Shown here one piece after another: positions 11,578 through 23,100 of a stretch of 64,000 bases of DNA. Source of the DNA: Pseudoscleropodium purum (taxonomy: Eukaryota > Streptophyta > Bryopsida > Hypnales > Brachytheciaceae). A program made the translations under genes and the position numbers. How positions within the stretch are numbered: the stretch's first letter is position 1; the number at the start of each line of letters is the position of its first letter. The stretch lies in assembly GCA_963969395.1 (NCBI GenBank), contig OZ017803.1, forward strand, positions 5,332,001-5,396,000, written 5' to 3'. The notes beneath the pieces are model-generated. The model saw nothing but the letters and a program-made list of their open reading frames with translations. It did no database searches and had not been told where the DNA came from.

Positions 11578-14212
11578 TTCCTTTTTCTCTTATTGATAAA
11601 AAACAAACTCGAAGCAGGTTCTTCAAGCCCGCAAACTAAACCGCCATGGCTGCAAACAACTAAAAACTCGTGGCCTCGCTGTAAACCCTAATTCCTGAAC
11701 ACAACATACAACAAAGCCGCGACAGACCCCCGAACCACTACTAAAACCTTAAGTTTATCGACCGAAAGTCGAAAAACATCCTCGTTTCGCCAAGCCTCTC
11801 AAAAATTCTTTCTCCCACGACGCTCCCAATCGATCGACAAATCGAGAACGTGGAGCGACAAATTGATAGTACATGTGAAAGCCAGCATCTGAATGAAACC
11901 CAACTAAACTAAGGAGACAATTTAGTCCAGGTCTTTGTGTGTCAACCAGTTCGAAGTGAACCAGCCTCCAGTTCCAAGAGAGAAGTGTGGCAACTTAACT
12001 TCAAACAACTTGTAAAGGTTGGTGTAAACCAGTCTATGACAGGCAAAAGACCCATCAAAGACACCTGGGGATCAATTGTGGTTGGTAGGCTTGTAATTTC
12101 CATCCTTATAATAAATGAAATTTCATTTCTGTCCAAAAAAATGCACCTCGGAAATGACCCATTAAAGTTTTGCATCAACCCATATTTGACTTTTCTCAAT
12201 AAATGAGCTTTGGACTACATTAACCCTAGAAGGCCCAAGGTCGTTTTGGGTTCAAAAACATCATTGCTTTTGAAGTGCTATAAATCTAAATGTCACTAAG
12301 TTATAGAAATCTCAACCATTCAATATTGTAGTGAACATGTTCTAAATAATATAAGTCAAACTTGGAGTCATTTGATCACATGGACTACAAGATTATAATG
12401 TTTTAATATTGAAAAAGATGCTGAAATTTTCCTAGCAACACATTTGGAAGTGAAATTTGATTTCTAAACCTACTCAAATGAAAAAATTGAAACTACGAAG
12501 TGATTCGAAACCAACATACAAACACATTGGTGAAAAAAAGTATCATTCAATTGACTCAATGTGTTTGCAAAATGGCTTTGAAATGTCAAAAAATAGCAAG
12601 AAAAGTTACCAAAAACACATATGAGCCTAAACCTCCTTCTACTAAAATGCTTGTCAATCACTCATTACTATTTGTATTAATGTGAAATTTTGGCCACACA
12701 AACTAGACTAGTATGCACAACTTTATTGAAAAAAATCATTGGAAATGGACACTGTATGGAGAAGAAATAAGCCGCCAAAGTTCACTGAGATCCAAAAATG
12801 TCTGAATTTTGAACTTCGAATTGCTCCCAAACATTCAAAGAAGTTTGGATTTACATGAAAATTTTATCACAATAACTAGACTAAAAGGGGAACATAATCC
12901 AACAAATTTAATTGAAAACAAACATTTGACAAAGTAGATACAAGCCCTCGAAGATGTAGCAGTCAAATGCAGTTTGGTGAAATCAAATTGAACTTGTGAA
13001 CTTCGAATTGCTCCCAAACATTCAAAGAAACTTGGATTTACATGAAAAATTTACCACAATAACTAGACTGAAATGGAATCATCACCCAACAAATTTAATT
13101 GAAAAAAAACATTTGACAAAGTAAATACAAGCCTTCAAAGTTGCAACTGTCAAATGCAGTTTGGTGAACTCAAATTGAACTTATGAACTTTGATTGTCTT
13201 CCAAAAACTTGATTCATCTTTGGTTATTTGAAAATTTTACCACACAAACTAGAAGACAGAGCACAACTTTCCCAACAAGTTCTCTTGAATTCAGACATTA
13301 GGTGCAAAAGTTACAGCACTTTCAATTGGACTTAAAACTATGTAAAGACACTTTTTGTCTACTTGGGTGGTTTGAGGTTAAATTGAGTTTGTGGTCACAA
13401 ACAATGTCTTGGATGATGATAATGGACAAATTTTGATTGCAATACAAACTTCTATCTTTCGAATGTCAAACCATGGCCCAACCTTCTAGCTACATTTGGC
13501 CTCTTAAGTGAGGTGGCACAAGCTTCTCCAATCATGGCCAAGCTTGGGCTAGTAGCAACCCCAATCATCCATGTGATGACTATACAAAAGAAAAATCACA
13601 AGCAATTAATGATCTATTAGGATTTAGCATGACCAACACACTTTTTAACTTTTAACTTTGATCTAAATTAAATATAAAAAACAAAAGATACTTTTGTACT
13701 TACTTTGATTTATTTTGGATTATATATAATGTATAATTATCTATTACAAATTCACAATAAATTTTTACAATACAAATATGCTTTATTGTTGTCTCTTCAT
13801 TTGTTTTTTGTTTTTGTCTTCGTCAAGATGAAATTACTCTAGTAATTAAGCTAATACTCATGAAGGAATTGATAGTCCAAGCATTTATGACTAAATTAAT
13901 CATATGGTTATTATGTTAATTATAAGGGAACTGATAGACCACTAGTCTATGACTCCAAGTTAGTTAAAACACCAAAATAGTAGTCTAATTAATTGTACAT
14001 GTTTTTAAAGTTTGTAGAAAAACAATATTGTAATGTACTATAAGTGAGATTTGGTGGATGAAAGAAATAATACTATCTAATTGACATAATCTCACTTCTA
14101 TAGTTGAGTGGCAAGTTACACAATATTCTTAATTTAATAGTCTTGAGTGTTTGTTATAATAGAAGATTCAAGTACAAAAAGTTCTAAGGTTGAGTCAAAA
14201 GTGTGAGATATA
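11578..14212. other. UFL1 upstream region and AT-rich spacer
   Basis: The first 250 bp or so are the UFL1 promoter side. Beyond about 12000 the DNA is AT-rich and holds a degenerate tandem array (12660-13330, separate entry). I find no convincing coding region; short open frames on either strand lack any family signature. Confidence 0.55.
12660..13330. repeat. Degenerate tandem array, unit about 187 bp
   Basis: The motif GAACTTCGAATTGCTCCCAA starts at 12811 and again at 12998, and the following sequence, including TAACTAGACT and CAACAAATTTAATTGAAAA and ending in GTCAAATGCAGTTTGGTGAA, matches along the whole 187-bp step. More diverged copies can be made out before (about 12660-12810) and after (about 13185-13330) by the ACAAACTAGA core. 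Unit length is in the range of plant satellite monomers, but only two copies are well conserved. Confidence 0.75.
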
Positions 14213-15860
14213 TTGGTATCACAACTAAAGTTGTGTGATCAAATCATTACTAAAAAGGACATGATTGAAAAAATTCTCTCAATATTTCCACCCGTCTCTA
14301 CTATACTTGCACAATAGTAGAAAACTGTGAAATTTGAGAATCACTCAAATCTCATATCTTTGTTACTTCTTGTTGAAAAACAAAAACTCCTCTTGCACAA
14401 TGTAGAGACCCATCTTATTGGAACTTCAGTTCCTGAGTCTCATATTGCTAAGGTTTCTCATGTCAAACCTAAGGCACATGAACATGGAAAAAATCACTAA
14501 GACATTATGATAGTTCTAACCATTAAACAATAGGTTCAAAGGAGAAATAACATCTCCTTTACTAACACCTTTAGTAAGCATTTATGAAAAACGCATTCTT
14601 ACCACAAATATGACAAAGTAGGCCATTTGGCAAATGTTTGCTGAACATCAAATTACTTTATAAAAATGTTCTAGGACAACGAAAAGCTCCTAGCTTAAGC
14701 TCAAGAAGCTCACACTATAGATATATCTATAGATCCATTTAGAACTAAAGACTTGGAAACTTATCTTGTTGAAGATCCTTCCATTAGTAAGTCTTGCAAT
14801 GTGTTCCTTGACTCTACAACTACGTACACTATCTTACAAGATAAACAATTTTTTTATGAAAATAATCTTCAACTTGGCAAACCAAAAATTTAATGACTTG
14901 CTAAATCAAATGTGTTTCATTTCTAGAAAGGACAAACAAAGGTAATACTACCTAAAGGTACCACCATTACATACATGTGTAAGCACTATATTTTCTCCCT
15001 CTGCACCCCATAGCCTAAATAGCTATCGAGATGTGCACACCAATGATTTTTACCTCTCAACTAGAATTCAAAATAGACAAGCACTTTTATATTTGGCTAC
15101 ATATACAAGACCTAATATTTCATTTGTAGTTAGTGCCTTGCGAGGCATAATATCCATCTTACATTACAACATTCAAATGGCATTAATCACCTTATTTGTT
15201 ATATGAAAGGAACATAAAATTTGAAATTACATTATTCTCAATTAGTAATTCTCAAATTGGTTGGATATGCCGATGTTGGCTAGAAATCTGTAGAAATCTA
15301 TCCCTACAACAACCAAGTCTCAAATGGGCTATGTGTTCTTATGACATAGAATTGCAATATCTTGAAAGTCAGTAAAGCAAATAATAACTGCAACATTATT
15401 CAATCACATTGAAATTATTGTTTTATATGAAGCATCTAAAGAATGCATTTGGTTGAAATAAAATAATAAATTTACTCAAATAAACTATGGATTACCACAT
15501 GATGATTTTCTAACTATCTTATATGGACAATAGTACGTGTATTGCACAAATGCAAGTTGGTTTTGTTAAAGGTGATTGAACTTAGTATATTGATCTAAAA
15601 TATTTTAGTTATACCTACGACTTGAATACAAACCAAACACTTGAAATTCAAAAAATTATATTAGCAAACAATTTTGTGGATCGCTTTACCAACGCTCTTC
15701 TATTATCTACCCATTGTCAACTTGTTCATGGCATTGAAATGCACCAACACAATAGTTTGGAGTATGAGATATAATAAATTTTTATTACAAAACTAGTAGA
15801 AACCTTTGCTATCCCTTGATGGATTTTTCCCATTGATTTTTTCCCATGAAAATGAATTTA
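14213..15860 (+). mobile_element. Decayed, internally deleted Ty1/copia retrotransposon
   Basis: Remnants lie in the right order on the plus strand: a primer-binding-like TTGGTATCACAAC (14213-14225, resembling the copia initiator-Met tRNA site); a zinc-knuckle relic YDKVGHLANVC (about 14608-14640); an aspartic protease relic FLDSTTTYTIL (about 14804-14836); reverse transcriptase/RNase H pieces YLATYTRPNISF (about 15089-15123), GYADVG (about 15263-15280) and LYEASKECIWL (about 15430-15465); an RNase H tail NNFVDRFTNALL (about 15667-15702); and an LTR-like CCTTGATGGATTTTTCCCAT near 15817. Frames are broken by many stops and shifts, and the span is about 1.6 kb against 4.5-5 kb for an intact element, so integrase and most of the RT are missing. 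It is not capable of moving. Confidence 0.8.
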
Positions 15861-17357
15861 TAAAGATGTTGTAAAATAACTCACCTTTTTTTATCAACCT
15901 CCCAATATAGAGGTATAGGCTGCTATAAGGGAGCTGACCCACTTAAGTAATTTCACATATCTGGAGTGTTGTTTTTTTGAGTGGAGAAATTTTCCCATCT
16001 ACAAAAATAAAGTTTAAAGGAATCCCATATTTTCTCAGAATTCAGTTATTATAAATTTTTTAGTTGAAGATTTTGTCCAACATATTCTTGTCATATAGGT
16101 CTTCCTATTTCCAACCATGGGTTAGTTGCAAAATCAACCAAGATAGCAGCCAATCATAATTTGCCACAACTGCATTGGAAATTGTGCCATTATTAATTTC
16201 CTACTTTCTCTTGTTGATTGAAAAGAGTGTAGTATAAGGTAGGAGGGTCATAGGTCAACTACTTAAGCACTAGAACTGAACTTTGGGTTGGTAAAACTTC
16301 TCAAAATATTTCAGTAAGATTTCCTTGACAGACAAGAAGAATTCCCATCTAATTCAAGTTGTTTCATATGTTTTGGATTATTCCTAATTTAGTTATCAAT
16401 TTCCATACGAGAAGTGTTGTACATCCCTCTTTATGATCCTCGGTTTTTCATAAAATGTTCCCTGCAACTTTTAAAGAGAAATGGGAAAAACAAGGAGGGT
16501 GACTGGCACTTGCAATAATGAAAATTATTTTTTCTCGATTTTTTCAATAACTAGGAGGTCAATTTAAGAACCACCTCCAATCCATTCCAATGCCATTTCC
16601 AGGGCCGTTCAAAACGGCCTTATCCCTTTCGGCCTTCTCCCTTTCTCCCTTTCGTTTTTCGTGACAGAAATGGGTCCCTGGTCAGAAATGGGTCAGCTCG
16701 CTTAGTAACGCACACAAAGAAATGGATTACGATACATCATCTTAAGCGGTGATTATGCAATTGTGATTGGCTGCAAGTCTCTCGTTATTGCAAGTAGTCC
16801 TTATTGATTTTGTTTGCAGCCTGTCGTTGGAATTTGGAAATTCTCTCGTTGTTCAGCTACATATCTGTCCTCCACAAAAAGATTTCCAAGTCAATTCCAG
16901 ATGCACTAAGAAAAATTCTGTCATTCATCAACCGAAGAATGACCAACGCGTCTTTAGGGTAATACTGTCATGCAGACCATTATAAGTTTGGTTCTTCCAA
17001 GAAAAATGTAACATTACCATCACAGAAGATGATGGATTGCCAAAGTGTGAACTCGCAAAACACAGGGCAAGAGGCCCAACACATCAGCAGTATCATGTTT
17101 GAACATGTTCGAGGTTATTCTCTCTACCTAGAACCATCTTACTGCAAACAAAAAAAATAAAATGTACTCAGATTCGAGACAGATATCTCCACCTGCTATG
17201 ATCACTTGACAAGCTGCAAGACCTACAGTATACCCAAATGAGGAGGTCTTCACCATGATCATACATGCTACCAGTGCAACACTAACAAATATGTCTCGCT
17301 CACGAAGATCTGCTCCACCTAATCTGTACTCGCAGCATTCCTCCAGGTCGCAAATCT
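15861..17357. other. Spacer and APX 3' flank
   Basis: No gene seen. The left part is AT-rich and may contain more LTR remains. About 16590-16700 is pyrimidine-rich with the short repeats CCCTTTCGGCC and TCTCCCTTTC. About 17000-17357 is the 3' flank or 3'UTR of the peroxidase gene on the minus strand. Confidence 0.5.
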
Positions 17358-19842
17358 TTAGTTAGGATGTCCCGGCTCAGCAAACCTGGCAGAAAGAAAG
17401 GTGATCAGTTATAATCTCAGAAATGAAACGAAGTATTGATAAGCAGAAACCACGAACAAAGAAAGTGCCTCGTCCCATCTCAAGTGAAAAGGAAAGGCAA
17501 TACTTACCCTAACTCTGACAGCTTCATATGCGATTCGGCATAGTCCTCGAAGAACTTGTCCTCGTCCTGAAACGAAGGAACATGTCAAAATTATAAAAAC
17601 TGCAACCATCTAGGGAACAGGAAAACCATAGAAATTAACTGGTGTGTAATCAAAAGTACACTGGCATTGACAAAGCAAGGCTGATTTGATTCTCCTTAAA
17701 AGTAACACTATGTCAATATTGTGTGTACAGTGTGTTTGTTACCTTGGCGTACAACTCCACCAGTGCACGAGTGTTGGGATCATCAAGAAGTGCTTTATCA
17801 GATGGGAGCATGATCAAACCATCTTTAGGACCTTCCACCAAAACCCTGCAGAAGGGGGACGTCAGAAGTTCCCTCCTAAACAAACATGTTCACTTGGCCA
17901 GAATTCAAACGAGAACACACACCCACATGTTTATATTACGTTGACAATGCACGCATAAAGAATGCATTGGACGTAGGCTCACTTAAAGTATGTGTTAGTG
18001 AACAGCAGGGGATCAGCTGTCCATGCACCCTCAAATCCAGAGCGATCCTTGTGACATCTTCCCTGTGAACAAAAGATGGGAAGGTTAAAGGTAGTTCGCA
18101 GTATTATCAAGTAGAACACTGAGGAATCACTTGAGGCTGTATTGAGAGAGTTTCTGAAAAGAAACTGAAGAGGAAGATGCACGAACAAATTGGCAGGTGT
18201 TCCTACCAACGTATGGGCACCGGACAACGTCACGATGTCCTTGTCGGTCAGACCCATGTGCTTCACGAAGACACATCGGAGGTGGTCCATTCCTAGAGGA
18301 TCCCAAATTCCACAAATCAGTCAATTCAACGCTAAATGAAATTACGAAGTCAACAACAAGGAAGAATTCATTCGCAATACTTCTAGAGGCATTATAGAGT
18401 AAGAGCTTCCGGACCAATGTCGAGAATCCAAAATTCCTCAAAAGGGATACCAGCGAACAGGACGCAGGAACCGTTTTGTACCTTTAGTGGCGTCAGGGAG
18501 TCGACCCTCAACTGGGACTGTAGGATGATCCTGCAAGCCACGGAGATGACAAAATTAGCTTCAGAGACCATCGAAATGGAAGTGTCAAGTTATGAGCAGA
18601 CAGTCCATAATACTGCAACTTACAAAGTCCTTGATGTTATTGAATTTCAGAAATCTTTCAGAGAGATTGTCCAAGACAAACTGTTAGTCATTGCTGAGTT
18701 GTATAAATGTTTATATTCAAGTAATCCCAGCAAGCAATAGATACAGAACATATTCGAGGTCAGTTTGCCAGTTGAACTAGTTACCCTTCGGCCAGGATGG
18801 AAGGGAACATCGGGTCCACCAGTGACTTCGACAGCCACCACTCCCGCGAGCTGCAACAACAAGAGGTAATTTAGCTAGTTCACAATAGGCTAATTGACCT
18901 GATGAAGTTATGATACCTCTAGACTCGCTGCAATCCTTGATGTGTGAATCGAAAAGAACTGATGTTGTAGTTTCAGGCAGCGTATATAGAGGACCAAACG
19001 TCTTCAGATAGGCATCAATAAGTAACAACATTACAGCTTCTAGAGTATGAACACAGGCAGGTAGAAGGATCAATACTGTGTAAAAGTCAGCATAGGTCAA
19101 GTCAGGGAACTGATCCTTGATTGGCTGCAGCAGATTCACAGCAATCTGAAGGCCGGCATTGGCGCCATGGGCAAGTTCTTGTCCGAACCGGATTGTTCCA
19201 AGTGGACCTCCAGTCTTGGTCTCCTGATCATAAGTGCCAGATCCGTGCCACCTGTATTAATCGAAAAACGTAATATATTAGATCAAGCAGAAACGTTGAC
19301 TAACTCGAACCCCAGCATCCACAATGTCAATATTGATCTCATTCTCTAACAGAGAAGTATGTACATGAGCTCAGAACCCGGCCAATGGAACTTACGCGAG
19401 ACGCAAAATGATCGGGGCGCAATTCTTCTCTGCGCATACACCACATTCACAGTTGTAAAATTACCCAATCGTTGCTCGTATAAATGAAGGATAACAAATT
19501 TAGAACGGCAGTCATGGACAATCAGTCCCTTAATATTAATTAGTTACGGAGGTTGAACGACGAGAAAATACTGCATTGCATCTTAACAATATGAGTAAGT
19601 TTAAGATTAGGTCGAATGCCGCGCACATTCATGTCTACTCATTAATATCTAAGACGCTGAAAAGTCACAAGACCCATGCTGACAGACTTGTGAGAAACCA
19701 ACCAAACCTCAACACACTACGATCCAGAGGAACACCTACGGTTCATTAAGAACCTACCAGCAATCAAACCCCTCAATTTCCTTCGAGCTCTCTTAATGTC
19801 GAGAGCATATTTCTCGCTGACCTTCGGGTACACCTTCGTCAT
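17358..19842 (-). CDS. APX: Cytosolic-type L-ascorbate peroxidase, 10 exons
   Basis: A class I haem peroxidase that reduces hydrogen peroxide with ascorbate. Exons from the start: 19758-19842, 19396-19429, 19077-19251, 18785-18850, 18482-18530, 18207-18292, 17983-18062, 17743-17845, 17508-17566, 17358-17385; total 765 nt, 254 aa, all phases closing. The reconstructed protein keeps pea APX numbering exactly: Lys30, Cys32, Arg38, Trp41 and His42 (distal side, ILRLAWH), His163 (proximal, LSGAHTL), Arg172 (ascorbate binding), Trp179 (FEGAW) and Asp208. There is no transit peptide and no C-terminal membrane segment, so it should be cytosolic. Two cation-site positions differ from the canonical enzyme: Asp for Asn182 and Thr for Asp187 (see findings). 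The neighbours are unrelated. Confidence 0.95.
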
Positions 19843-20935
19843 TCTGAAAAACAACAATAGAGGTACGGTTGTAAGTCGCAAAACAAAGCCAACTCGTAAG
19901 TTGCAATAAGATCTACCGTGAAAACCGCAGCAGGTGGCATCTGAAAAAGAGATACTTGACCGAAAACAGTCCCAAGTTGGACTCCGATGTCGTAATCAAC
20001 AGAAATTAGATGATACTATCGCGCTACAAGAACGGTAGAACCGAGTCCAATTGAAAACAAGAGAAACATACTGAAGATTAGTGCATGTCCTACTACATTC
20101 AATCAATTCCCAGGAGAAAAAAATGTTTCTATGCGCACTTTAATACATTACTCGCCAAAAATCCCATTTAGCAAATCCCCAAAGATTCGTAGGAAAACAA
20201 CAAGCCAGAGTACGAGGAGAAAGTATGTCACAGATACTTTAAGTTAAGAAGAAAATGTCTCTAAACAATTACAAGTGAAAAAACGAATGTTCTCAGACGA
20301 CCGGTCTGGATCTAACATTAGTATGCAAATAAGCAGAGGTCGAAAGCAGACAATACAATGATACTTCTAACCGTGAGAATCTGCTTTTAGCGGACCCGAA
20401 CAAAGTTAAAACAAGTTTCTACAAACACCAACGATTAGAAAGAACCAAACAGAAAACGTTCACGTTTTGGCAAGGCAATACAAGTGCGCATAACATTCTA
20501 GTGAAATCAAAGAGCACCAGCAGGACACAAGCCAGGCACTCCCAAGCAAAATCACAATCGGCTATGGCCTAAAGACATACTGCAAATCATGCCACCCTGA
20601 TGAATAACTACAGGTAAACAAATATCGGAAAATAAAGTAACAAAAAAAGCCACGCACTGCACACACTCCAGTCGTGCTAAAATCGAAAGCGACGATTGCT
20701 AACAAGAGCGCCATATCTCCACCAAAACTTCACGTAAAACAAAATCACCAGACAATTTCAAATCCTGAAAAATATCCACCGCGAGAATATCGATCCACGT
20801 ACCTGCCTGTGATATCGTGTAGACAAAAAGCGAAAAACAAGCGCAAGCGATCCGAGAGGGCGCAAAAACACAACCAGAGTAAGCTGTTGGCACGCAACAA
20901 GCACACGGGCAAGCCCGACGTCCTCTAGAAAACAC
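19843..20935 (-). promoter_or_regulatory. Probable APX 5'UTR with leader intron
   Basis: On the APX strand a pyrimidine-rich acceptor ending TTTTTCAG lies one base before the ATG (acceptor AG at 19845-19844), and a strong donor CAG|GTACGT lies at 20805-20800, so a leader intron of about 959 bp (19844-20802) is likely, with the first noncoding exon at about 20803-20930. Leader introns are known in plant cytosolic APX genes. No transcript was available, so the assignment is an inference. Confidence 0.5.
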
Positions 20936-21384
20936 TACCAAAGGGCTCCCCTAGACCGTTCTTGAAGCTTCCAGAGTCGTTCATTCTCATCCAATCCAAC
21001 GGCTGAGATCTAATACCATACCACCGTCCGATCTGTTTCGATCCACGCCGTCGTTGCGGTTTTATGAGTCAGATCTGCCGTCAGATTTGTTTGGATCTAG
21101 AAGGTACGGCGAAAGTGTTCCATTATTCATCCCGAGGGCAGTGAGTGTTGGAAGTTACTAGGAGAGCTTCAGTTTTGACCGTCGGATGGGGTTCACATCC
21201 AAGGTGGAAGGGAAAGCCAGGAGGGTGATTGGCTGTGCTGCCTCCGAGGGGTATGGCCAATGGGTGAGATGGGGGAGGCCCATTCGACGTGGGAGGCTTC
21301 AGTACCGGTATTGGTGTGGGGAGTCAAATGGGATCACCTCGTGGTTGATGACATTGCTGGGCTTGGCTTTTGAGAACTTTCAGT

Positions 21385-21532
21385 GAGATCTTCCTCTGGC
21401 GATGGAGTGCGGGGCTGCCGGGCTGGGGGAGATGCCCGGCTGCATTGGATTTTTGGCTGAGATCTTCCTCTGGCGATGGAGTGCGGGGCTGCGGGGCTTG
21501 GGGAGATGCCCGGCTGCATTGGATTTTTGGCT
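21385..21532. repeat. Two tandem copies of a 74-bp GC-rich unit
   Basis: The unit GAGATCTTCCTCTGGCGATG... begins at 21385 and again at 21459 with only a few differences, ending each time in CATTGGATTTTTGGCTG. It lies in the GC-rich island (about 20940-23000) upstream of the broken ORF described next. It may be part of the same element. Confidence 0.85.
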
Positions 21533-21609
21533 GGGCTCTTGTTGCAGACAAGGCACTGTAGTTAGGGTTAGGGTTGGCATTTTGACACCACGACACTACA
21601 ACTGACACC

Positions 21610-22651
21610 ATGCCCAACAAGAAGAGCAAGTTGAGGGGGGCCGAAGCAGCGTGGTGCCGGAAGCGGATCCCGCAGTGGACATGGTGGGCCTCCCGGGGGC
21701 GGAAGCGTCAACGACGCTGGCACTTCCAGTGTTGCTGATGGTGCGGGGCCTCGTCCGGACTTGCATGTCCCCGCGAATCGCGATGGTGTTGGCAGCAGTT
21801 CCGCGGACCTTAGGAACTTGTGCCTGGTGGAGACGGGGGACTTCTCGCCGTCGGAGTTGGAAGCGGTAGTGGGCATTGTGGAGATCGTCTACACCGAGCT
21901 GTCACTGAAGAGGGTGGACGTCATACCTCTCCGTGGCCCTATTCCCCGGGGATGGCTCGAGAGGTGCGTTAATGCCTCGCATGAGGCTTGGCACGACCAA
22001 CTCCTAAGGTCTATGAAGCCTTCCCATCTAACGGGGACCCTGATTCTCGATGACATTCAATCCTTCGCAGACATCAACTTTGGTAAGGTTGTCGTCTTTG
22101 TGGAGTTGGAGGAAGCTCACACGAACGAGGGTCTCGTGGGTCAGTTCGCTACGACGGCGGCTACTCGCCTCACCATGGAGGAGACGGTTGCCGAGGTCAC
22201 GAAGTCATACGCCCAGTTCAAACGTGATCTAACGTAGCAGCTGGCGGATGTGGAGCTGCACATGGAGGCGAAGTGGGCCATTGAGAGAAAGGACCAACAA
22301 CGCGTCAATGAGGAGTTGCGTGACGGCATGCGTGCACTTCAAGGGTTCACCAAGAAGGGCCTCGAACTCTCTAACAAGGTGAAGAAGAGAGTCGCGTTGA
22401 CCGTCGCCAGAGATCAGGTTGAGAAGGCTTGGGGGAGGAAGAAAGGTGACAACGAGACGTGGTCGGCCTTCATCTGAAGTTTCATGACCGCGGAGTGGCG
22501 TGTGGTGGGCGTCGCCAAGAAGAGCCTTGCGTGTGGCTTGGGAGACAATTTTCTTGTTTGCCTTTAAGAAAAGCGTGTCGGACCAAATCTTTGTGGAGGA
22601 GCTCAACTACTTAGCGAAGCAACATCGACTGCTAGGAGAGGAGAACCCTTG
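21610..22651 (+). pseudogene. Broken GC-rich ORF of unknown family
   Basis: I do not recognise this protein. A possible ATG at 21610 (MPNKKSKL) is followed by a frame change near the G run at about 21633. The main frame then runs through a Gly/Ser-rich stretch and from 21761 a well-formed acidic/alpha-helical segment (LRNLCLVETGDFSPSELEAV...), meets an in-frame TAG at 22235, and continues in the same frame with a charged, probably coiled-coil part (ELRDGMRALQGFTKKGLELS) to a TGA at 22476. A further open stretch ending in LLGEENP at about 22651 looks like the original C-terminus after a small insertion. GC content is much higher than in the flanks. A partial inverted copy (22775-23021) reads Arg where this copy has the TGA. 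It resembles a decayed transposon-encoded or duplicated gene. Confidence 0.6.
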
Positions 22652-22673
22652 ACATTCTGAGTTACAAGAGCTA

Positions 22674-23100
22674 GTTCTTCTGTTGTGTAGAGTCAATTTT
22701 TTTGTGAAATACGGACGCCGAACATAGCAATTTGTAATGCTCCCACATTATTCATCGGCGAGGAGATCCCGCACGCTCTTCTTGGCGACGCCCACCACAC
22801 GCCACTCCGCGGTCATGAAACTTCGGATGAAGGCCGACCACGTCTCGTTGTCACCTTTCTTCCTCCCCCAAGCCTTCTCAACCTGATCCCTGGCGACGGT
22901 CAACGCGACTTTCTTCTTCACCTTGTTAGAGAGTTCGAGGCCCTTCTTGGTGAACCTTTGAAGTGCACGCATGCCGTCACGCAACTCCTCATTGACGCGT
23001 TGCTGGTCCTTTTTCTCAATGTTCTTTTGTTGTGTAAAGTCAATTTTTTTGTAAAGTACGGACGCTTAACATAACAACCTGTAATGCTCCCACATTATTC
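22674..23100. repeat. 80-bp direct repeats flanking a 247-bp inverted copy of the ORF
   Basis: Direct repeats at 22674-22753 and 23021-23100 both begin GTTCTT and end in TGTAATGCTCCCACATTATTC. Between them, 22775-23021 is the reverse complement of 22279-22525 with only a handful of mismatches, so a piece of the preceding ORF sits here in opposite orientation. On the minus strand it is open from about 22984 to 22748. The arrangement looks like a second, rearranged copy of the 3' part of one element. Confidence 0.85.

Noticed and set aside
18977..19139. Minus-strand frame running past APX exon 3 into the intron
   Set aside because: The exon ends at a GTATTG donor at 19076 and the next exon continues the peroxidase ([12 protein letters not shown]) in phase.
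21558..21580. Telomere-like GTTAGGGTTAGGGTT
   Set aside because: Only about two units and not the usual plant TTTAGGG repeat; too short for an interstitial telomere.
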